Shown here in pieces: positions 9,698 to 18,329 of a stretch of 64,000 bases of DNA. Source of the stretch: Flavobacteriaceae bacterium UBA3356 (GTDB taxonomy: Bacteria > Bacteroidota > Bacteroidia > Flavobacteriales > Flavobacteriaceae). The stretch spans positions 580,966 to 644,965 of the forward strand of contig DEQW01000003.1 of NCBI GenBank assembly GCA_002360635.1, read 5' to 3'. The notes below the pieces were generated by a model that saw only the letters and a list, made by a program, of their open reading frames with translations, was not told the origin of the DNA and searched no databases. Positions within the stretch are counted from its first letter, which is position 1. Each line of letters starts with the position of its first letter. The translations under genes and the position numbers were made by a program.

Positions 9698-10726
9698 ATG
9701 AACGTTTGCTTTATTATGTATCCTTGGGATGAAATCGATCCTGAAAACGACTCAACTTTAGCTTTAATAAAAGAATTTGCAAAGCGGGGACACGGAATAG
9801 TAACGACCACGCCTGCCAATCTAACAATTAGAGATAGTGTTGCTTTTGCATTTTCCAGATGTTTAAAGCGGAAAGAAAAATTACCCAAAGGGTTAAAAGC
9901 ATTCCATTCAAAAGCCGAATTTTATGATGAAATGCTGCCTATGGCGGGCTTCGATGTAATAATCCTCCGTAGCAACCCGCCGTTAGACATGATTATGCTT
10001 AATTTTTTAGATTCGGTTAAGGACGATGTTTTTATTATGAACGATCTTGACGGTATCCGCCGTGCGAACAATAAATTGTACACGGCTGTTTTTGAGGATG
10101 AAAACAACGAAATGATTCCGCGAACTCATGTGACAAAAAACAAACAGTATTTAAAGAAAATAATTAAAGAAGGCCCCGATCGCATGATATTAAAACCCTT
10201 AAATGGTTTTGGAGGCTCTGGCGTAATCTTAATTGAAAAAAGCGCGATGAAGAGTATCAACTCTTTATTGGATTTTTACATTGATAATAAAGATGGTACT
10301 ACCAACTATGTGATATTACAAGATTACATTGAAGGTGCTGATGAAGGAGATGTGCGTATTTTATTGTTAAACGGGCAACCAATTGGTGCTATGCGTCGTG
10401 TGCCTGGTGACGAAGATCATCGCAGCAATGTAAGTGCTGGAGGGAGTGTTAAAAAACACACATTGTCTAAGCAAGAAAAGGAACTATGCCGTCGCATTGG
10501 GCCTAAATTAGTAAAAGATGGATTGTACTTTGTAGGGATCGATGTCATTGGCGGTAAATTGGTAGAGGTAAATGTAATGTCCCCGGGTGGAATCACTTAT
10601 ATGAACAAAGTATACAAAAGTAAAATACAGGAAAAAATAATTGATTTTGTTGAAGACAAAGTACTTGAACGCGTCAATGCTTTTGAGCGCCGCCAAAAAC
10701 TTCGTAAACACGTAAGTGATGCCTAA
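9698..10726 (+). CDS. Glutathione-synthetase-like ATP-grasp ligase
   Basis: 342 residues. N-terminal preATP-grasp part (MNVCFIMYPWDEIDPEND) and an ATP-grasp core with the glycine-rich loop MILKPLNGFGGSGV near residue 165, the YVILQDYIEGADEGDVRILL segment that holds acidic adenine and Mg ligands, the basic loop MRRVPGDEDHRSNVSAGG and the Mg-binding VGIDVIGGKLVEVNVMSPGG. These fit GshB-type amide ligases, which join a carboxylate to an amine through an acyl phosphate. It may not be a true glutathione synthetase, because no gamma-glutamylcysteine ligase lies nearby and the two following genes encode hydrolases. Its TAA overlaps the next ATG by one base, so translation is probably coupled. Confidence 0.88.
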   Translation: MNVCFIMYPWDEIDPENDSTLALIKEFAKRGHGIVTTTPANLTIRDSVAFAFSRCLKRKEKLPKGLKAFHSKAEFYDEMLPMAGFDVIILRSNPPLDMIMLNFLDSVKDDVFIMNDLDGIRRANNKLYTAVFEDENNEMIPRTHVTKNKQYLKKIIKEGPDRMILKPLNGFGGSGVILIEKSAMKSINSLLDFYIDNKDGTTNYVILQDYIEGADEGDVRILLLNGQPIGAMRRVPGDEDHRSNVSAGGSVKKHTLSKQEKELCRRIGPKLVKDGLYFVGIDVIGGKLVEVNVMSPGGITYMNKVYKSKIQEKIIDFVEDKVLERVNAFERRQKLRKHVSDA

Positions 10727-11556
10727 TGAAAAGATTAGCAGTTTCAGAAATTATTAAAAAAATCGAGGCGGAAGAAGTGTTTGAGGCTGTAGCTGAAGAT
10801 TACTCATTCACCTTAAAAATTGAAAAGTACGTGCCTTACGCTTGTGGCGCTGTACACGATGGGCATCAATTTCGAAAGGAGTTGTGGGCAAACTGCATTC
10901 ATACTGAATATGAACGCTGGTTTGAAGAAGATCCCTGCACTAAGGAGTTTATAAAAACGCACCCAATTGTGCTAGCTGGTTGCGATAGTCGATTTGAATA
11001 TGACTTAAACCGCGATCCAGACAATGCAATATTCGATTTAGCTTGGGGAAAACAATTGTGGAAAGAACCATTGAGCCCTTCAGAAAAAAAACAAAGCCTT
11101 GATAAACATACCGCGTTTTATTCGGTGGTACATGCTTTGATTTCAAAGTTAGAGGAAAAATTTGGCACCATTGTGGTGTACGATATGCACAGTTATAATT
11201 GGCGTCGTTGGGATAGGGAAGTGCCGGTTATAAACTTAGGAACATCCAATATTGATAATGACCGTTTTGGCGATTTGGTTGAAAGTTGGCGAAAATCCTT
11301 ATCACAACTGCAACTTCCTCATGATATAGAAGCTACTTCAAAAATTAACGATACCTTCTTCGGAAATGGTTATTTTTTAAAATATATCACCCAAAACTTT
11401 AAAAATACCTTAGTTTTGGCGACTGAATTCAAGAAAATTTATTGTGACGAATTGCGAGAATTGATTTACCCTGAAGTGGTTTCAGCCATTGAGCAGCAAC
11501 TTCAGCAGAAAGTTAAAGAACACGCTACATTGTTTTACAATACGTTCAACAAATAA
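10726..11556 (+). CDS. N-formylglutamate amidohydrolase family zinc hydrolase
   Basis: 276 residues. The family is classically HutG, the last step of one histidine degradation route, with a zinc-peptidase fold. Motifs visible: CGAVHDGHQFRKEL, GCDSRFEYDLNRDPDNAIF and VVYDMHSYNWRRW, which together provide His, Glu and Asp ligands. No hut genes are close, and the gene sits between an ATP-grasp ligase (one-base overlap) and a DUF1704 peptidase (gap of one base). This context suggests it deacylates or cleaves a product of the ligase and does not serve histidine breakdown; that is inference. Confidence 0.85.
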   Translation: MKRLAVSEIIKKIEAEEVFEAVAEDYSFTLKIEKYVPYACGAVHDGHQFRKELWANCIHTEYERWFEEDPCTKEFIKTHPIVLAGCDSRFEYDLNRDPDNAIFDLAWGKQLWKEPLSPSEKKQSLDKHTAFYSVVHALISKLEEKFGTIVVYDMHSYNWRRWDREVPVINLGTSNIDNDRFGDLVESWRKSLSQLQLPHDIEATSKINDTFFGNGYFLKYITQNFKNTLVLATEFKKIYCDELRELIYPEVVSAIEQQLQQKVKEHATLFYNTFNK

Positions 11557-11557
11557 T

Positions 11558-12721
11558 ATGACAGATACGCAGGCTATTATCGATACTTATCCCAACTTAT
11601 TTAGGATTGATTATAATTTGAATAAACTGGTTCAAAAAATAGAAGTTTTAAACTTTGTGAACCCTATTAACATTGAACAGGAAAAACGAAATTTCTTTGC
11701 TTCGAAATATAATGTAAACCCAAATTTTAAATATCGAAAGCTCGATTTTAATGCCCATAAATTGCAACAAGAACTTTTTTCGCAGGATATCGATAGCATT
11801 AAAGATGAAGAAACCCGGGCTTTTTATCGAGAAGTGATTTATGATTATTCAGGCTTGGTACAATGTGTGGAAACCGTTGGACAAAAAGAGAAGTTCTATT
11901 TCAATTCGCTTAAATCATTTGGAACTCCAACCCAAAACAGTGTTGAAAATGCCCGGTTTATCCTTCATTTTGAAGATGAAGCTTACGATACCGAAATGAT
12001 ACCAGCCTTTAACGCCGAAGAGGCAGCCGATTATTTTGAAACGTTTACCAAACGGTACGATTTTCAGTTCAACATTAAACTTTCCACTAAAATTTCGGCC
12101 GCGGCAATGGTGCTGAACAACAAGCAAACGCTGGTACTTAAAAAGAACCATAAGTTTAGTGCTAACCAATTGAAAGTTTTGGCCAATCACGAAATAGGTG
12201 TACATTTGGTAACTACTTTTAATAGTTTAAATCAACCGCTTAAAATTTTTCATAATGGCTTTCCTAAAAATGTAGAGACACAAGAAGGACTCGCTGTTTT
12301 TAGCGAATATATGAGTGGCTGTTTAACCCTATACCGATTAAAAGAATTAAGCTACCGCGTGTTAGCAACCGATAGCTTACGAAAAGGTTTCAACTTTTGT
12401 GATACGTTCGATTTGTTACACAATCAATATAAACTCAAGAGGGAAGAAGCATACAATATAACCCTGCGTGCCCATCGAGGCGGTGGGTTTACAAAAGATC
12501 ACTTATACCTTACGGGGTTAAAAAAAGTGTATAACCTAAACCAAAAAGGAGTTTCTTTAGATAATCTTTTAGCTGGTAAAGTAACTTTAGAGAATGAATC
12601 TATAATTCAAAACTGGAAACAGGAAGGTTTGGCAAAAGAAAATCGCTACAAAAACTTTGCCTTTGATTCTAACGAAAATGCCAACTCTAAACTGGATTTT
12701 ATTCTTCAGAATTTGAAATAA
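11558..12721 (+). CDS. DUF1704 (QEGLA-motif, MATCAP-like) zinc carboxypeptidase
   Basis: 387 residues from the ATG at 11558, one base after the previous stop; a frame extension into the upstream gene is not credible. The zinc motif is N-HEIGVH (H211, E212, H216), and QEGLA follows at residues 242-246 with the likely third ligand Glu. DUF1704 includes the animal enzyme MATCAP, which removes the C-terminal tyrosine of tubulin, and bacterial proteins annotated as flavohemoglobin-expression-modulating. Third gene of a tightly coupled operon with an ATP-grasp ligase and an N-formylglutamate amidohydrolase-like protein. The substrate is unknown; removing a C-terminal amino acid is the expectation from the family. 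Confidence 0.85.
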   Translation: MTDTQAIIDTYPNLFRIDYNLNKLVQKIEVLNFVNPINIEQEKRNFFASKYNVNPNFKYRKLDFNAHKLQQELFSQDIDSIKDEETRAFYREVIYDYSGLVQCVETVGQKEKFYFNSLKSFGTPTQNSVENARFILHFEDEAYDTEMIPAFNAEEAADYFETFTKRYDFQFNIKLSTKISAAAMVLNNKQTLVLKKNHKFSANQLKVLANHEIGVHLVTTFNSLNQPLKIFHNGFPKNVETQEGLAVFSEYMSGCLTLYRLKELSYRVLATDSLRKGFNFCDTFDLLHNQYKLKREEAYNITLRAHRGGGFTKDHLYLTGLKKVYNLNQKGVSLDNLLAGKVTLENESIIQNWKQEGLAKENRYKNFAFDSNENANSKLDFILQNLK

Positions 12722-12735
12722 GAGCAGCTGTTAAA

Positions 12736-14595
12736 TCAATCCAGATTTATCTGTTTATCTTTTGGATACTTCACAGTATAAGAAAATTCCTTTTCAGCTT
12801 TTTCATTGGCAGATAGCGTTACGTTCCATTTTAAAATGCCCGTTTCTTTATCATATCTTGCGGTTCCTGTATTTATATCATCCAATTTTATTTTCTCATT
12901 CTGCGAAATGGGAATACGGTCTTCTATAAATAAATTAACTGTAGTGTTTTTGTTGTTTTTAATTTCGATTTTATAGTCTCTATCAATAATACGGTTATTC
13001 CCTAAAAAGGATTTGCTCTTGTAGTTTTTCAGTTTTTCTCGGGTAACCACAACATTGGGGTCTGTTCCCAACGAAAGGTTTAGGCTGTCAGATGCTACTT
13101 GAGGGTTTATTATGGATTTTCCGGCGTAATTGCCTTCAAAATAAACATTTGCTTCGCCAGGTAAAAAATCATGCTGTTCGTAGTTCTTAATAGTGGCGGT
13201 TAAAAAAACATTTTCATTTAACTCGGGCGCGGTGTAATGTTGATATGTGGCAGGTAAGTTAATATTCTCAATTTCGATACTAGTAACTTCGGCGTTAGAT
13301 GGAATAGAGTATGCTTTTTTGATTTTAAATTGGGTATTCGTAACTCCAACTTCTTTTGTAAAACTTGGGGCTGGTTCTTTCATCGTTTGAACTGCTGCAT
13401 CAAGGTTTTTGGATCTTTTCCCGCTAGCATAACCAGTAACAACGACTTCTTCAAGTGCACTGCCTTGTTGTAACTGTACGTTCATAATACTAGCATATAT
13501 AGGTTGATTAAGACTTTCAAACCCAACATAACTATATGTCAACTCTTCACCATTTTTTATATCCAAAGTATAATTTCCATCAAAATTGGTCTGTGTTCCG
13601 TGCGATGTACCTTTTATAATAACGTTTACGCCTGGAAGGGGCAATCCGGTTTCATCTATTACTGTCCCGCTCACCTGCTTTACGGTTGGGTTGTACTTGT
13701 AATTGGTTCGGCGTATGGGAGCGCGGTTTGTATAATACCTATTTACAAAATTTAAGTATTTGGTTGAAATCTCTGGTTTCAAATTATTGGTATTTGGGTC
13801 GCCAGTGGACAGAACAACTGCCACATTTTCCCAATCCGTTCCACTTTGCTGATACACATTTGCTTTATACGAGATTTCAATTGGGGTGTTCGTGTTTTTA
13901 GCCTTTATGTCGTATATTGGGAACCAACCGGCACTGTTTATATTGTATTTAATCACCAAAGAAAGTTTCGTTGCTTGTCTTGCATCAAGTTTGGCGGTTA
14001 TTTTGCCCCTTCTTTTCTTTCTTTCATCTTCTAGTTTATAAAGTTCATTGGAATAGTCTTGGACGTTTTTGTTCAACTCGATCAAGGCAAGGTTTTGAGT
14101 GTAAACGGCATTTTTAATTTCGGTCACCCTTGTTCTATAGTAAGTGGACATTTCCTTTACTTTTACTAATGAAAGATCGGTGGCATCACTGTTTATGCGT
14201 TGATTCTTGTCCAACAGTTCCATTTCTTTTTGATACCCTGCTATGGTGTTCTGTATTTCGTTTTTCTGTTTTTGAAGTTCATTTAATTTTGTTTCTAAGA
14301 GCGTATACTCTTTTGATAGTGTCCCTTTTTCAAGATAATCAACAGTGTAATTCAAGGATAATATAGAGGCGTTGTCCAATCCTGAAATCTGTATGCTATT
14401 TTCGTTTATATCGGGCGATAAATCATTAAAAACAAACGTGTTTTCCCCTGAAAGGAGATTTATAGGTGCAGTTCTTTCAATCGAAGCGCCATTGAGGTAG
14501 ACAGTAACTTTTTTTATTGTTGAAGGTTTTGAATCGGTTTCTGAAGCAAAAACTAATAATGGAATTAAAAAAAATAGAAAGAAAGTATTTTTCAT
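12736..14595 (-). CDS. DUF4139 (MuiA-like) protein with inserted carboxypeptidase-regulatory domain
   Basis: 619 residues, exported: signal peptide MKNTFFLFFLIPLLVFASET. Order: DUF4140 N-terminal part (about 25-130, starting KKVTVYLNGASIERTA), a coiled coil around 95-200 (LLETKLNELQKQKNEIQ), first half of DUF4139 (about 205-300, with SAGWFPIYDIKA), a CarboxypepD_reg-like domain (308-378, SGTVIDETGLPLPGVNVII), then LEEVVVTGY at 381-389, and the second half of DUF4139 to the end. The insert resembles the N-terminal extension of SusC-type TonB receptors, including the sequence that in those leads to the TonB box. Relatives are called mucoidy inhibitor A; function is not established. Convergent with the DUF1704 gene. 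Confidence 0.82.
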   Translation of the reverse strand: MKNTFFLFFLIPLLVFASETDSKPSTIKKVTVYLNGASIERTAPINLLSGENTFVFNDLSPDINENSIQISGLDNASILSLNYTVDYLEKGTLSKEYTLLETKLNELQKQKNEIQNTIAGYQKEMELLDKNQRINSDATDLSLVKVKEMSTYYRTRVTEIKNAVYTQNLALIELNKNVQDYSNELYKLEDERKKRRGKITAKLDARQATKLSLVIKYNINSAGWFPIYDIKAKNTNTPIEISYKANVYQQSGTDWENVAVVLSTGDPNTNNLKPEISTKYLNFVNRYYTNRAPIRRTNYKYNPTVKQVSGTVIDETGLPLPGVNVIIKGTSHGTQTNFDGNYTLDIKNGEELTYSYVGFESLNQPIYASIMNVQLQQGSALEEVVVTGYASGKRSKNLDAAVQTMKEPAPSFTKEVGVTNTQFKIKKAYSIPSNAEVTSIEIENINLPATYQHYTAPELNENVFLTATIKNYEQHDFLPGEANVYFEGNYAGKSIINPQVASDSLNLSLGTDPNVVVTREKLKNYKSKSFLGNNRIIDRDYKIEIKNNKNTTVNLFIEDRIPISQNEKIKLDDINTGTARYDKETGILKWNVTLSANEKAEKEFSYTVKYPKDKQINLD

Positions 14596-14652
14596 GAAGT
14601 ATGATTTATACTCACAAATCTACTATAAAATTTTAAATGAAATATTAAAATA

Positions 14653-14678
14653 AAAAAGCGGACAGTTTCCTGCCCGCT
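14653..14678 (-). terminator. Rho-independent terminator of the T9SS protein gene
   Basis: Minus strand: 8-bp stem GCGGGCAG / CTGTCCGC (one G-T pair) closed by a GAAA tetraloop and followed by six T. It lies 37 bases past the stop of the 961-residue gene. Confidence 0.85.
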
Positions 14679-14714
14679 CACCTAATTACATAGTAACTAA
14701 ACTATGAGAAAAAT

Positions 14715-17600
14715 TTATTGTTTAATAATTTTATAGGTTCCTACTTGCCCATTAACAACTACTTTTAAAATATACGTACCTGCTGATAAGCTTGATACAG
14801 AAATCTCAGATTTTGAATTTCCTATATTCTCATCAATCACTTTTTGTCCTAACAAGTTATAAACTGTTGCACGCTCAATTGTTTCAGTAGCGTTTAAGTT
14901 TAAAAGGTTTGATGTTGGGTTAGGGTAATAGCTAAAACCTTCAAGTGTATTTTCATTGGTTCCCAATAAAGTTCCATCAATCTCTATATCGGTCGTACCG
15001 CCTGTATTGACTACAAAAACGTAGTATGCTTGTCCGGCAGTTGTTGTGATAGTTGAAGAGCTTCCTGGAAGACATTGGTTTGTTCCTTGGTTTACCAGAG
15101 TAAGATCACTTTCAGAAGCATTTTCATTTGGTGCTTCAAAGAAAGTTACCACGCTTGTTCCTGCTGGATCTACAATGCTAGCTGTAGCTTCTCCATCACC
15201 ACTTGAAACAAAATTGTACCATACACCGTTAGCGCCATCTATATTACAGCCGGTTGGATTACCACTTTCGGTCGTTGCCGCTGGCATGGCTACTGCTGGA
15301 TCGGTATAAGGGAAACCTATTTCATCAACATCAATAGAATTAGCAATCATATCGTTTGCTGGTGGCACTGGAACACAGTCAACAGTTAAGTTGAAGTTAC
15401 CTGTAGCCGTTCCAAAACCGTGCACCAAAATATAATATGTTGTGTTTCCATCTCCTTGAAAAGTAGCTTCAGATTGAAGGCCACAAGAATCATCGTTGTC
15501 AGTTTCACAAACTAAAGCACCACATTCTCCTGTGTAAACAGTCACTTTAGTATCGTAATCTGAATCACAAAGTGAAACGGTATAATCTGTTACTAAACCA
15601 CTATCATCAGTAAATGAATACCAAAGTCCTGGTGCTGTAATATCGGTAGCACACACTGGTGCGTCTGTATCTAATGTAGCATCTGCAGTAGAACCTGATA
15701 GTGTTTCACCACAAGTGATTGGTAGCGCTCCGCTACAAATGTCGTTTTCTGGTAATTCTTCACAAGAAACTTCTAAGTTGAAGTTTCCGGCTTCAGATTC
15801 AAATCCTTCTACCATAATATAGTAGGTTGAAGTACCGTCTGATATAAATGAAACTTCAGATTGCTCTCCACAAGAATCATCGTTCAAAGCAATTTCATTT
15901 GTTAGTGTACAGTCTTCATAAACACGAAGAACTGAGTTGAAATCTGTATTGTTACAAAGTGAAATGGTTACTTCCTCTAAAGTTCCGTTTCCTGTATAAC
16001 TATAAAATTCATCTGGAGCAGCGTTTCCGCCAGAATCGGAATCGGAAACTGTTTCACCATTTATTATATCGCCACAAGTAACAGCTACTGCATTTTCACA
16101 ACTGTCATTGCCTATGTTGATAGTTGAATACCTTGAAACATAAATATCTCTATTGCCATTACTGGTTTGCGTGTCTTCTCCTGCAAAAGGATCAAAATCA
16201 ACAGATTGTTGAAAAACACCAATTGCAATTATTTGATTATTTGCATTAAAGATAACTTGTTGGCTGGCGTCTACAGCGGTACCACCAATAGTCCAGTGGT
16301 TTCTATATACACCGTCCGTACCCATTTCTACTAAAAAGTTGTCGCTGTTTCCGTTTGAAGTTGTCATAGCGACTCCAGTACCATTGTCAAAGTCACTAGT
16401 ACCGATAAAACTTCCCGAAACAAATAGGTTTCCAGTAGGACCTTCAGTAATATCATATACTAGCTCTAAATTTGTATTGCCTTCACCGCCAGTTACATAT
16501 GAAAAATCATAATTACCATCAGTATCAAATTTTGAAAAGAATGCATCAAAATCACCATTTGAAGTTACATTGTTTTCTCCAGCTGTAGGGTCTAAATCAA
16601 CTGTCCCTGAGAACATACCGTTAATATAGATTCCCGATTGCAACACTTTAATTTGTTCTACGATGTCTAAACCAGATCCACCAAATACTTGTCCCCAGAT
16701 GTAATTACCATCGATATCTGTTTTTGTGATAAAAATATCATCACTGCCATTGGTTGTATAGTTGTCAACATCTGTTCCGGTATCAAGATCTACTTGATTT
16801 CTAAACCTACCAGTAAGCAAAATATCTTCATTAGCATCAAAATCGATGCTTTCAACTTCTACAATACCGCCGGCACCTTCATAGGTTTTTACCCAAACAT
16901 AGTTTCCATCGGTATCAAGTTTTAATAAAAAACCATCGGGTGTTTGTGAATCTGCAGAGAACAAGGTTACATCATTATTAGGATCTGGATCAAAATCTGC
17001 TAAAAGAAAAGAACCAGCTACATAAACATCTCCATTACTGTCTACCTCAATGGTTTGTGCATCTTCGTTAATTGCACCAAAGCCAAAAGGGTTGCTCACT
17101 TGTTTAGCCCAAACAAATTCTTGATTGCTATCTAACTTAATAACAAAAATATCCCTACTCAATCCAAAAGCTGGTTGTAATAATGGGAAAACATCTGGTC
17201 CTGGATCGGCATCAAATGGGCTATTAGGATTGGCTCCTTGAAAATATCCTGTAAGGTAGATATTATCGTCAGCATCAATAGCTACATCTATGACAGCATC
17301 ATCAAAACCGCCGCCGAAACTAAGCACACCGGTTGGGTTGCCATCGCTGTCATGGATGGCCAAATAACCATCTGCGTTTCCGCCTGCCCAATTTACGGTA
17401 TCAGGGCCTACAGTAATAGAACCTGAATATAATCCTGGAGTGTAAATGTTACCTTCACTATCTACTGCGGAATTGAATGCATTTTCTATAGAACTATCCC
17501 CGAAGGTAGTTGTTCCAAAATACTCTTGTGCGGTCGCTGCTAGTAAGCCACCAAATAACAGTATTTGTAATAAAAGCACTTTTTTAGTAATTGTTTTCAT
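14715..17600 (-). CDS. T9SS-exported beta-propeller/multidomain surface protein
   Basis: 961 residues. Signal peptide MKTITKKVLLLQILLFGGLL. Residues about 25-490 hold repeated blades of the type DSEGNIYTPGLYSG, DADDNIYLTGYFQG, DSNGDVYVAGSF, ANEDILLTGRF (SBBP-like repeats, probable beta-propeller). Next come two similar domains of about 120 residues that start NDSCENAVAVTCGD and NDICSGALPITCGE, each with conserved Cys and a TYYIMVEGF or TYYILVHGF strand, then a third related region. The last 80 residues (EGFSYYPNPTSNLLNL to GTYKIIKQ) are a type A T9SS sorting domain, so the protein is exported across the outer membrane and either released or anchored. It may bind or adhere; no enzyme motif seen. 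Downstream of, and same strand as, a two-component system. Confidence 0.9.
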   Translation of the reverse strand: MKTITKKVLLLQILLFGGLLAATAQEYFGTTTFGDSSIENAFNSAVDSEGNIYTPGLYSGSITVGPDTVNWAGGNADGYLAIHDSDGNPTGVLSFGGGFDDAVIDVAIDADDNIYLTGYFQGANPNSPFDADPGPDVFPLLQPAFGLSRDIFVIKLDSNQEFVWAKQVSNPFGFGAINEDAQTIEVDSNGDVYVAGSFLLADFDPDPNNDVTLFSADSQTPDGFLLKLDTDGNYVWVKTYEGAGGIVEVESIDFDANEDILLTGRFRNQVDLDTGTDVDNYTTNGSDDIFITKTDIDGNYIWGQVFGGSGLDIVEQIKVLQSGIYINGMFSGTVDLDPTAGENNVTSNGDFDAFFSKFDTDGNYDFSYVTGGEGNTNLELVYDITEGPTGNLFVSGSFIGTSDFDNGTGVAMTTSNGNSDNFLVEMGTDGVYRNHWTIGGTAVDASQQVIFNANNQIIAIGVFQQSVDFDPFAGEDTQTSNGNRDIYVSRYSTINIGNDSCENAVAVTCGDIINGETVSDSDSGGNAAPDEFYSYTGNGTLEEVTISLCNNTDFNSVLRVYEDCTLTNEIALNDDSCGEQSEVSFISDGTSTYYIMVEGFESEAGNFNLEVSCEELPENDICSGALPITCGETLSGSTADATLDTDAPVCATDITAPGLWYSFTDDSGLVTDYTVSLCDSDYDTKVTVYTGECGALVCETDNDDSCGLQSEATFQGDGNTTYYILVHGFGTATGNFNLTVDCVPVPPANDMIANSIDVDEIGFPYTDPAVAMPAATTESGNPTGCNIDGANGVWYNFVSSGDGEATASIVDPAGTSVVTFFEAPNENASESDLTLVNQGTNQCLPGSSSTITTTAGQAYYVFVVNTGGTTDIEIDGTLLGTNENTLEGFSYYPNPTSNLLNLNATETIERATVYNLLGQKVIDENIGNSKSEISVSSLSAGTYILKVVVNGQVGTYKIIKQ

Positions 17601-17634
17601 AATTAGTGTTTGTGATTAATATTTGATTTTCTAT

Positions 17635-18329
17635 TTATTTAATATTGAACTCCAACCCGATGCCTCTTACACTTTCAATGGTAATGGAAGGGTCGTTTTT
17701 TAAATATTTTCTAATCCTGCTTATAAATACATCCATGCTTCTACCAGAAAAGAAATCTGTTTTCCCCCAAATGTGGGTTAATATATCATCACGGCGTATT
17801 AGCTGATTCCTATTGTTATATAAATAGTATAATAGCTTTGCTTCTTTAGTGGTTATTTTGTTACTTTCACCATTAATTTTCAGTTCTAAATTTTCAGTGT
17901 CGAAAGTGTAATTGCCAATATTTATTTGCTTTTCTTTTGGTTCGTCCCTTTGTAGGTTGTTTTGTTGTTCGGTACGTTTTATGATATTTTTTATCCTGAA
18001 AATTAACTCTTCTGCCTCAAATGGTTTTACTACATAGTCATCGGCACCTAACTTTAATCCTTTGACTTTATCTTCTTTTGTTTTTCGTGCTGTTAAAAAC
18101 AAGAAAGGAATCTCAGGGTTTATCTCAATTATCTTTTTTGCTAATGTAAAACCATCCATAATGGCATCATCACGTCCAGTATACAGATATCGAATGTTTC
18201 TTTTTTAAACGCTTCAAAAGCTTCTTCACCATTCATAGTCCAGGTAACCTTAAACTTATTTAGGGTTAGGTACTGTTTTAACATGGTCCCAAAATCCTGA
18301 TCGTCTTCTGCAAGTAGTACGTTTCTCAT
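17635..18329 (-). pseudogene. OmpR-family response regulator split by a -1 frameshift
   Basis: Two reading frames together spell one response regulator. 18329-18141 encodes the first part of the receiver: acidic pair E8-D9-D10, phospho-acceptor D52 in ILDVMMP, then runs out of frame. 18159-17635 encodes the rest: MDGFTLAKKI, the switch region FLFLTARKTKEDKVKG, K of VVKPFEAEE, and a winged-helix DNA-binding domain (TTKEAKLLYYLYNNRNQLI, SGRSMDVFISRIRKYL). At the junction CCA-TT-ATGGAT has one base fewer than the expected P-x-M-D, so deletion of a single base, probably an A, explains it. It may be a true inactivation or a sequencing error; the partner kinase looks intact and overlaps by 4 bases. 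Related to the RprX/RprY family. Confidence 0.8.

Noticed and set aside
11489..11557. Upstream extension of the DUF1704 frame
   Set aside because: Overlaps the 3' end of the amidohydrolase gene; the ATG at 11558 fits the family start and operon spacing.
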